This document shows, piece by piece, positions 1 to 5,021 of a stretch of DNA of 5,021 nucleotides. Where the stretch lies: positions 1 through 5,021 of the forward strand of contig QMNL01000177.1 of NCBI GenBank assembly GCA_003647755.1, read 5' to 3'. Positions within the stretch are counted from its first letter, which is position 1, and each line of letters starts with the position of its first letter. The notes below the pieces were generated by a model, which had not been told where the DNA came from, did not search any database, and saw only the letters and a program-made list of their open reading frames with translations. The position numbers were made by a program, and so were the translations under genes. Origin of the DNA: Candidatus Coatesiibacteriota bacterium (lineage in GTDB: Bacteria; B130-G9).

Positions 1-843
1 TATCTTTTCTCAGTAATTATATCTAGACAACCTTCTAAGAGCGGACAAAGGTTGATTGTATAATCCATGATAAGTCTTTTATCTTCATTGATAAATATGA
101 GGATTCTCTTCGCAGCCCCACTCTGTAAAGGTATACGCTGAGTAATCGTGTAAGAAATTTTAGTGGCAGGTATATTATCTATTATTATCTGTTCTTCCTT
201 TATATTCTTTACATATTTAGAATCTTTAATGAATTGTTTTTTTCTATTCATTTCTTCTTTAAAGCTAGAATAATTTTCTTTTTTCCAAATGATTAATGAA
301 GCTATAGAAGTCGCAAAGGATACTGATCCCTTCCCTATTCCTTGGCCTTCCGAACCTACTTTCACCTCCCAATCTCCTGGATACTTCATCTCAAACCCAT
401 ATTCTTCATTTCTATAGGTTTTCCAGTTTACGGTCTCGTCTTGAGATATTACTTCATATTCAATCACATCTATTGCTTTTCTCTGAAAATGGTGAAATTC
501 TCCTCTTCCAGGAATAGTAACTACGGTAGTCGTCGCATATCCTTTTAATCTCACTCGTGTTCCTTCTCCTATAGCTACTAACTCATCAGCTTTTTCACCA
601 AGTAAAATATAACTCTCTTTATCTTTTGTCTCTATTGCCCAAACTACAGCCGACACATAATCTTCCTTCATTATCTCTCCCTCTAGATTTAGAAGTTTGG
701 AAATAACTCCTGGAGCTTCTATTTTCTCTTTCTGTATCTCTGAATATTGCCAGAAGGTAAAGATACCTACAGCAATAGCAAGAACTAAGATCACAAATAA
801 AGCTCGGGGGTGTAGATATTCCTTTGTTGAGGTATTGAAGCAT
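1..843 (-). CDS. Membrane-anchored exported protein with PsbP-like C-terminal domain; frameshifted, 3' partial
   Basis: I do not recognise a named gene. Translation from the ATG at 841-843 gives MLQYLNKGISTP, then a run of five C (806-810). Skipping one C there opens a frame that stays open to the window edge (last whole codon 3-5), about 280 residues in all. After the shift come one hydrophobic segment (about residues 14-34, RALFVILVLAIAVGIF), a region with an OB-fold-like look (GTRVRLKGYATT) and then TYRNEEYGFEMKYPGDW near 369-420. That last pattern is familiar from PsbP-like domains of exported bacterial proteins. Inferred layout: short cytoplasmic end, one membrane anchor, external domains. 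Unshifted translation reaches a stop at 619-621 and loses the anchor. In the shifted frame the first possible start is GTG at 792-794, which would cut into the anchor. A longer TTG start at 889-891 is possible. ATG 843 is preferred because the repeat homology begins there; no Shine-Dalgarno stands at normal distance (AGGAG is about 21 bases upstream). The C-terminus lies beyond position 1. Confidence 0.72.
806..810 (-). other. Frameshift site: run of five C in the gene at 1-843
   Basis: On the minus strand the sequence reads ACA CCC CCG AGC in the frame of the start codon. The long downstream frame needs ACA CCC (C) CGA GCT, that is one C fewer or a +1 ribosomal shift. The two frames are joined exactly where the conserved GISTP peptide meets the membrane segment. 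Possible causes are a sequencing or assembly error, a real inactivating insertion, or +1 frameshifting at CCC-C, a context known to be slippage-prone for tRNA-Pro. The sequence alone cannot separate these. Confidence 0.75.
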
Positions 844-845
844 AG
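809..845 (-). repeat. 37-bp dispersed direct repeat, copy 1 (start of the frameshifted gene)
   Basis: This matches 3288-3324 at 36 of 37 positions in the same orientation. The single difference (A at 838, G at 3317) is synonymous, Leu CTT against CTC. On the minus strand it starts two bases before the ATG and encodes MLQYLNKGISTP, ending inside the proline codon at the C run. Weak similarity (ACAAAC) continues upstream if a two-base gap is allowed. Identity at wobble positions means recent copying or gene conversion, not only conservation of the peptide. Confidence 0.9.
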
Positions 846-930
846 TTTGTTGAAGATAAAATATCTCCTGCTGAGTAAGTAGAGAGTTCAAGAAGTTTAT
901 TCCGTCATAGCAGAGGAAATCTTGGAATCT

Positions 931-948
931 TATTTCTTACAAGAAATA
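931..948. repeat. 18-bp perfect palindrome in the 844-967 gap
   Basis: TATTTCTT and AAGAAATA flank a central AC, forming an 8-bp inverted repeat 20 bases past the stop codon of the 561-residue gene. The stem has only one G-C pair per arm. Read on the minus strand it is not followed by a T run, so it is a poor intrinsic terminator for the upstream gene. Read on the plus strand it is followed by a T-rich stretch (949-960), but no plus-strand gene is supported. It may be a weak terminator, an operator or chance in AT-rich DNA. I see nothing else convincing in this gap, including no clear promoter for the gene at 1-843. Confidence 0.3.
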
Positions 949-967
949 TTTTTCTTCTTTAAAGACT

Positions 968-2653
968 CTAATATTGTACTTCTATTCCATAATTTACTTT
1001 TATTGAATGAAAGCAAGTGTAACCTTTCTCTTTAGTTGTTTCTCTAGAAAGATGTTTATTAAAAGATAGTAATTGACCATCCCACTTATAAACCATTATC
1101 TTGCATTGTTCAATTTTGTTATTCTCCAAACTCTTCTCGTGTATTTCGACAAATTCACCTTCACCGTCTTTATCAATATCAATAATATAGCATTTTCTGT
1201 CAAGGGTTTTTTCTATAATTGCTGGTTTTATTATTCCTTTTTCATCGCGGATTTTCATCAAATTAATTCTATGTTCTGAAAGATCTAAATCGAAAAGGGC
1301 AATTACAGAATAATTACCCGCTTGATATCTTAAAGATATTTCTTTTAATCCATCGCTGTCAATATCACTAGGTAAGAGACGATAAGGAATTACAGGAACA
1401 TCTCTATATTTTTTATCTTTATAATTGAACTCTAAACTTCCTAATCTTCGAAAATCCCCGTTATTATTCACAATAGTAATCACATTAAGATAAGCTGTTT
1501 TTCTATTATCTTTTTGTTCTGGTAAAGCTGTGATTATAACTTCTGGTTTCTTATCGTTGTCCAAATCATCTATATAATATGCACTTTCTGTTCTGCTATA
1601 ATCTGCTGGTAGAGCTTTGTTAATTATTTGGCTAAGTAAATTAGACTTAAATTGAAAAAATCCTGGAAATATTTCTTTTAGTAGAGGAGAATAATAATCA
1701 AATTTTTCTTGCGGGAAGTATTCAAAAGAAGGAAATTCGGTAATTCCAACTTGCCTTCCTGTAACATCAAATTTTTTTGCATACACAAAACTGAACTCAC
1801 CATCTATCTCGGGCGACTCCCATCTAGTTCCAAATTCATCTGTTATCCTAATACCTTCTCCTAGTAAATAGCTATTTACCCCTGTACCAATAGGAACAGC
1901 CCAAAATTCAACTTTACCTAAATTATTCCCTTTTATCGCTAATTTTGTACCTTTTTTATAGAAAACAACTCCTCTATTTTCATAAGTCACAATTTTTTCA
2001 CCGGCTGGAGGGATAATGAGATAATCTATGTCTGATTCTTCGACCGACGAGATTCTGACCACATCTTCTGATTTTTCTATTTTAGGAAACTCCTCAGCTT
2101 GAGATTTATCTTCTTGTTTAGGAATGCAGTGATAATGAGAGACTAAAATCCCGATACTAATCACGCTAACTGAAATAATAACAACTAATATTGTTGTAGA
2201 TAAGAATAGTTTAAAATCCAAATATCTAAGAATGATTAATGACAACAACATAGAAACTAAAACAGAAATAGAAGATAAAATACCAACAAACCCAAATTCA
2301 GAAACAGTGTTTATATTATAGACAGTAGAATGCAAAATTTCAGAGAAAGAATAAAGTAAAAGGGAGACATCAAAGATAATATTACTCAATAATAAAATCA
2401 CTGAGGCAATCCAGGCCCATTTTTTTCTTTTTCTAATGAAATAAGCAAACAAAATAAATAATACAGGAATTACTAATGCTCTGTTATTTAAGATCAGAAA
2501 CACAGAGAAATTTTGCCAACCAACTTTATCAAATGTAGCATATTGAAGTAGTTTCCAAGATGTATAAAAAAACAAACTTAACAAATAGATTCCAGTCACA
2601 ACCATTAATCCTGTCGCGGTTCTTATTTCTTTAGAAAAATTATCTTTCGTCAT
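968..2653 (-). CDS. Multi-pass membrane protein with Ig-like and FG-GAP/VCBS-like external region (561 aa)
   Basis: I do not recognise this gene. The first 175 residues contain about five hydrophobic segments: roughly 13-32, 50-73, 79-103, 120-144 and 150-172. A lone Cys176 follows the last one. Residues 177-210 are polar and acidic, a likely linker. Residues about 211-312 (KGTKLAIKGNNLGKVEFWAV, PIGTGVNSYLLGEG, then YAKKFDVTGRQVG) resemble an Ig-like beta domain. The rest carries three acidic loops, DLDNDKKPE (363-371), DIDSDGLKE (430-438) and DIDKDGEGE (492-500). These fit the Dx[DN]xDGxxE calcium-loop pattern of FG-GAP/VCBS-type propeller repeats; the first lacks the usual glycine. Inference: a membrane-embedded N-terminal half displaying a beta-rich, possibly Ca-binding, region outside the cell. 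The ATG at 2651-2653 lies inside the end of the preceding gene (14-base overlap), pointing to coupled translation; no Shine-Dalgarno is visible. Function is unknown, and the acidic loops could be structural rather than ligand-binding. Confidence 0.87.
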   Translation of the reverse strand: MTKDNFSKEIRTATGLMVVTGIYLLSLFFYTSWKLLQYATFDKVGWQNFSVFLILNNRALVIPVLFILFAYFIRKRKKWAWIASVILLLSNIIFDVSLLLYSFSEILHSTVYNINTVSEFGFVGILSSISVLVSMLLSLIILRYLDFKLFLSTTILVVIISVSVISIGILVSHYHCIPKQEDKSQAEEFPKIEKSEDVVRISSVEESDIDYLIIPPAGEKIVTYENRGVVFYKKGTKLAIKGNNLGKVEFWAVPIGTGVNSYLLGEGIRITDEFGTRWESPEIDGEFSFVYAKKFDVTGRQVGITEFPSFEYFPQEKFDYYSPLLKEIFPGFFQFKSNLLSQIINKALPADYSRTESAYYIDDLDNDKKPEVIITALPEQKDNRKTAYLNVITIVNNNGDFRRLGSLEFNYKDKKYRDVPVIPYRLLPSDIDSDGLKEISLRYQAGNYSVIALFDLDLSEHRINLMKIRDEKGIIKPAIIEKTLDRKCYIIDIDKDGEGEFVEIHEKSLENNKIEQCKIMVYKWDGQLLSFNKHLSRETTKEKGYTCFHSIKVNYGIEVQY

Positions 2654-3245
2654 AGTAATAGATTACCGTCATTATAAATTTCCTTAATTCTATAAGAAAC
2701 TCTTTTTCTAGAAAGATATCATTTAATTTATCTATCTCTATAGATACAGCTATCGAAGGCAACGTTGGTATTAATCCTGGAAAACGATTTTTCTCTTCTA
2801 AGAAAGAAGTATAGACTCCGAATACATTAGAAGATCTCAGTATTTTGCCTTCAATAATAACTTTAGAAAGAAAGATGATGGGCGTAACTATAAAAAATAT
2901 TATAAGAAAAACTGCTAAAGATTGCCTAGGGTTAAGCAGAGAGTACTCTTTCATTACGAATGCGAAAATAAAGAAAAGAGTACTGATTAAGACCAATAAA
3001 GATAGAAAAAAAGAAAATATGAAACCAAATGCTAGTTGGAACCAATGATTAAGAGTGAAAAAAACTCCCTTTCTAATAAATTCGAAGAAACAAAAAGCTC
3101 CGAATTCATACAGCAGAACAGGCCTTAGTATTTCTCTGATTTTTTTCGTGCGATTAAAGAGTTGTACAAGAAGAGAAGTAACTAAAATCTTCCCACTAAA
3201 GGCTAAAATGAATCCTATAAGAAGTAATGCTACCAAGTAAATCAT
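2640..3245 (-). CDS. Membrane protein of unknown function (201 aa), probably from a leaderless mRNA
   Basis: I do not recognise the family. Hydrophobic segments lie at about residues 1-28, 42-66 (weaker, interrupted by Glu and Arg), 70-98 and 108-130, giving three to four membrane passes. A mostly soluble tail of about 70 residues follows (131-201), ending YYYDER. A basic stretch, RTKKIRE (32-38), follows the first segment and would favour a cytoplasmic loop there. No catalytic motif is visible. The ATG at 3243-3245 is chosen because an extended -10 element ends only seven bases upstream and no ribosome-binding site precedes it. Its last codons overlap the start of the 561-residue gene by 14 bases, so the two probably form one operon and may act together at the membrane. 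The role could be a partner, a stabiliser or an unrelated membrane protein. Confidence 0.82.
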   Translation of the reverse strand: MIYLVALLLIGFILAFSGKILVTSLLVQLFNRTKKIREILRPVLLYEFGAFCFFEFIRKGVFFTLNHWFQLAFGFIFSFFLSLLVLISTLFFIFAFVMKEYSLLNPRQSLAVFLIIFFIVTPIIFLSKVIIEGKILRSSNVFGVYTSFLEEKNRFPGLIPTLPSIAVSIEIDKLNDIFLEKEFLIELRKFIMTVIYYYDER

Positions 3246-3251
3246 TATAAT

Positions 3252-3279
3252 ATTATATCACTTACATTCTTGCTTTAAA
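3252..3279 (-). promoter_or_regulatory. Extended -10 promoter for the 201-aa / 561-aa gene pair
   Basis: On the minus strand, TATAAT (3252-3257) is preceded by TGA (3258-3260), a perfect extended -10, and lies 16 bases from TTTAAA (3274-3279), a partial -35. A transcript would be expected to start about seven bases after the -10, at or next to the A of the ATG at 3245, giving a leaderless or near-leaderless mRNA. The -35 box overlaps the stop codon of the orphan mini-ORF at 3275-3322. A second TATAAT overlaps the ATG itself and would start transcription inside the gene. Such AT-rich hexamers arise easily by chance, so this is a good candidate and not a proof. Confidence 0.55.
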
Positions 3280-3322
3280 ATATATAAGGTGTAGATATTC
3301 CTTTGTTGAGGTATTGGAGCAT
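3275..3322 (-). pseudogene. Orphan 15-codon mini-ORF MLQYLNKGISTPYIF, probable gene remnant
   Basis: The ATG at 3320-3322 opens the same reading frame as copy 1 of the repeat and encodes MLQYLNKGISTP. It then runs YIF and stops (TAA at 3275-3277) where copy 1 would lead into a membrane anchor. It starts 27 bases after the stop of the beta-propeller gene and ends in the -35 region of the next promoter. The most likely reading is the leftover 5' end of a lost gene for a secreted protein of the same N-terminal type. A translated leader peptide or a non-coding role of the repeat DNA are alternatives. No Shine-Dalgarno precedes it. Confidence 0.5.
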
Positions 3323-3324
3323 AG
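3288..3324 (-). repeat. 37-bp dispersed direct repeat, copy 2 (orphan, intergenic)
   Basis: This copy lies 2,479 bases from copy 1 at 809-845 in the same orientation, with 36 of 37 bases identical. It sits between two genes and leads only into a 15-codon ORF. The C run that follows the repeat in copy 1 is absent here (only two C before TTATATA). Similarity stops abruptly at the inner end of the repeat, and upstream it continues weakly as ACAAAC before the ATG. Confidence 0.9.
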
Positions 3325-3349
3325 GGTTTGTCTTTAATTATCATATACA

Positions 3350-5021
3350 TTAGAATTCAAGCTCATTTACTTTTTCCCAGCCTATTTCGTTGAGGACGGT
3401 TATCTTGTTGTCGCCGATTATATAAAGATAATCGTTGATATAAATTGCTCTTCTTGCTCTGATTCCGCTCACTGCTTTTTGTAGTTTCAACTCATCGTTA
3501 TTATAAGAAAACACATATCCTCCCTTAGATCCCGGCATAAAGAATATCTTGTGTTTTTTGTCTAAAAGAAAGGCATGATGGGTATTTAAGATATCCGACC
3601 AATATTCATCTAAGATGTATTTATCTGCCTCAGAAGGATTGTCAGGAGAACTCACATCAAACAAAGATATTTTTACTTTCGAGCCTTCTTTTCCTATACC
3701 AAGAACTCTATCTTTTGTAATTGGATGCAAATAAGAAGAGTATCCTGGAATTTTCAACTGGCCTTTCAGTTCGGGCTTTTGAGGATTAGACAAATCAAGC
3801 ACATAAAAAGGGTCGGTTTGCCTAAAGGTTACTACATATCCTTTATCCCCAACAAATCTTACTGAATAAATTCTTTCTTCCTGACCAAGATCTTTAACCG
3901 AGCCAACAATTTTTAAGTTTTTATCCAGCACATATACGTCGTTTGCTGATTCTCTGTTGCCCACACCAATTGATCCCATACCAAAGAATCTCTCCCCTAC
4001 AGTAATTGCTACTCTTAGATAGTTCTGATATTCGTCAAGGGAAAATTGATTAAGCGGCCTTCCTGGCACATCTCCGGAATCAATAATTCCAAAATCATTC
4101 AATCCTATCTTCACTATTCCTGTTCTCTCTAAATCTCTTTTATGTTCCTTGTAATAATCAGAAAGGCGATTAGTAAGTTCGTTCTCTATTTTCAATTTAT
4201 CGTCGCTATTCAAGGAGTTAAAGTAATTTTCAATAAGAACTCGAAATTCCGTCATCTTTGCTGCCTTACTTATGTCATATTCGGAAAGTTTGCTAAGTTT
4301 TGAAGTAAGCCAATCAGGAATTATATCTTGACACTCCTGATCAAAGAAATTAGCAAAAAACTCAATAAAATCGCCCCAGTAAGAGTAAGTAATATAAATA
4401 CCATTGGTTGACATATAAACAACAGAGGAATCAGAAGATCCTACAAAAGAAGTAGTTTTTTCAACTTTCCCGGTTTGCGGATTGACAATCATAGCAGTAT
4501 AGGTAACGTCTACAGGAACAGGAACTGGCGGATGATAAATATCAGTACATTTTATTTCCAAAGAAGAACCCGCAGACAGCGGTCTAATTGGACAAGGATG
4601 AATAGTGTTAATCCTTGTTTTATTGATTAAATAAAGCTTTCCATTATATAGACGGGCTCCAGTGATAACGTTTTTTCCTTCAAGGGCAAGCGTCCATTTT
4701 TTCTTGGGAGATTTGGGATTCGACACATCATATCCATAAATCTTGCCTCCCGAAAAAACCATTAATATATTGTCTGACAAAAGCAAATTCCCTATTTTGT
4801 CAATTTCTCCCTCAACATCTAAGTCAGCGGGAGGAAAGGCTTTTATTGCTTTTGTTTTTCCTTCAATCCATCTTGGGATTATCATTTCTTCTCCCCATCC
4901 CCATCTCCAATAATGGCCTCTGGTAGAAGAAAAATAAATTTCTTTACCATCTGTCTTAACAATATCTGGTTCATCAATTCCTGCTACTTGAACATTTGTT
5001 TCAGAAACTCTTTCTGGTTCA
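3350..5021 (-). CDS. Secreted beta-propeller domain protein (PF09826 type), 5' partial
   Basis: This belongs, by recognition, to the exported proteins with a C-terminal beta-propeller distantly related to WD-40 repeats (Beta_propel, PF09826). The frame is open from the window edge, so 556 whole codons are visible and the N-terminus is missing; the internal ATG at 4883-4885 is not the start. The entry motif TNVQVAGIDEPDIVKTDGK (4943-4999) is diagnostic. Numbering from that internal Met, further hallmarks are HPCPIRPL (96-103), KCTDIYHPPVPVPVD (112-126), GDVPGRPLNQFSLDEY (271-286), RIYSVRFVGDKGYVVTF (338-354), DPFYVLDLSNP (358-368) and LKIPGYSSYLHP (377-388). It ends with the usual last blade, YLYIIGDNKITVLNEIGWEKV. 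Residues about 180-255 are a charged, helix-like insertion between blades. The conserved Cys98 and Cys113 could pair outside the cell. The role of the family is not established; propellers usually bind proteins or glycans, and no active site is evident. A signal or anchor should lie upstream of 5021. The stop is TAA at 3350-3352; no terminator hairpin follows. Confidence 0.93.
   Translation of the reverse strand, partial: EPERVSETNVQVAGIDEPDIVKTDGKEIYFSSTRGHYWRWGWGEEMIIPRWIEGKTKAIKAFPPADLDVEGEIDKIGNLLLSDNILMVFSGGKIYGYDVSNPKSPKKKWTLALEGKNVITGARLYNGKLYLINKTRINTIHPCPIRPLSAGSSLEIKCTDIYHPPVPVPVDVTYTAMIVNPQTGKVEKTTSFVGSSDSSVVYMSTNGIYITYSYWGDFIEFFANFFDQECQDIIPDWLTSKLSKLSEYDISKAAKMTEFRVLIENYFNSLNSDDKLKIENELTNRLSDYYKEHKRDLERTGIVKIGLNDFGIIDSGDVPGRPLNQFSLDEYQNYLRVAITVGERFFGMGSIGVGNRESANDVYVLDKNLKIVGSVKDLGQEERIYSVRFVGDKGYVVTFRQTDPFYVLDLSNPQKPELKGQLKIPGYSSYLHPITKDRVLGIGKEGSKVKISLFDVSSPDNPSEADKYILDEYWSDILNTHHAFLLDKKHKIFFMPGSKGGYVFSYNNDELKLQKAVSGIRARRAIYINDYLYIIGDNKITVLNEIGWEKVNELEF

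Noticed and set aside
342..548. Plus-strand ORF of 68 codons
   Set aside because: It lies opposite the long minus-strand frame encoding the PsbP-like domain, has no family signature, and its composition is what the antisense of an AT-rich gene gives.
806..810. Phase variation by slipped-strand mispairing at the C run
   Set aside because: Five C is shorter than typical phase-variable tracts; a sequencing error, a fixed mutation or ribosomal slippage is more plausible.
619..891. 90-codon minus-strand ORF read as a complete gene from a TTG start
   Set aside because: Only its first part, up to GISTP, is credible. After the C run it reads Ser/Arg/Cys-rich sequence while the +1 frame carries a membrane segment and a long domain, so it is the unshifted product of the frameshifted gene.
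1043..2717. 11-base repeat TCTAGAAAGAT at 1043-1053 and 2707-2717
   Set aside because: It is short, AT-rich, within coding sequence of two different proteins, and expected by chance at this composition.
2845..3240. Two plus-strand ORFs (67 and 61 codons), plus others at 697-882 and 1073-1279
   Set aside because: They are antisense shadows of the membrane-protein genes and the frameshifted gene, with no start signal or recognisable domain.
809..3324. The 37-bp repeats as a CRISPR array
   Set aside because: There are only two copies 2.4 kb apart with genes between them, and both encode the same peptide from an ATG; there is no spacer structure and no cas gene.
809..3324. The two direct repeats as ends of an insertion sequence or att sites of an element
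   Set aside because: The interval contains two membrane-protein genes but no transposase, integrase or tRNA, and the repeats start at start codons, which fits gene 5' ends better than element termini.
3246..3349. Intrinsic terminator after the beta-propeller gene
   Set aside because: I found no GC-containing stem followed by a T run in the 104 bases after the stop codon.

Overview
This is an AT-rich, gene-dense window (roughly one third G+C by eye). Every supported gene lies on the minus strand, so the order of transcription runs from position 5021 down to 1. The best guess for the organism is a bacterium of the Candidate Phyla Radiation / Patescibacteria, Parcubacteria-like. Three things point there: a secreted beta-propeller protein with Pro-Cys-Pro and VPVPVD motifs, a short N-terminus reading 'LNKGISTP' before a membrane anchor, and a 'YGFEMKYPGDW' domain. 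This combination is familiar to me from such genomes. The assignment rests on recognition, not on a marker gene. The propeller family is also common in archaea, but the one clear promoter looks bacterial (extended -10).

Layout, in order of transcription. (1) 5021-3350: a large secreted/exported beta-propeller protein (PF09826-type), C-terminus complete, N-terminus outside the window. (2) 3349-3246: a 104-base gap holding an orphan copy of a 37-bp repeat that encodes MLQYLNKGISTP and then stops, followed by a good extended -10 promoter placed so that the next mRNA would be leaderless. (3) 3245-2640: an unrecognised membrane protein of 201 residues. (4) 2653-968: an unrecognised protein of 561 residues, overlapping the previous gene by 14 bases, with about five membrane segments, an Ig-like region, and three DxDxDG-type loops typical of FG-GAP/VCBS-like repeats. 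(5) 967-844: a short gap with an 18-bp palindrome. (6) 843-1: a membrane-anchored exported protein whose first codons are the second copy of the 37-bp repeat. It is frameshifted at a run of five C just after the repeat, and its C-terminus lies outside the window.

The genes look like a cell-envelope / surface-protein neighbourhood: all four are predicted to be in, or anchored to, the membrane, or exported. Genes 3 and 4 are almost certainly co-translated. No enzyme active site, RNA gene, mobile element or CRISPR array is visible. The most unusual element is the near-identical DNA repeat (36/37) encoding a signal-like N-terminal peptide, present once at the start of a long gene and once as a 15-codon orphan. 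In the long-gene copy, a frameshift-prone CCC-C run sits at the point where the repeat ends.
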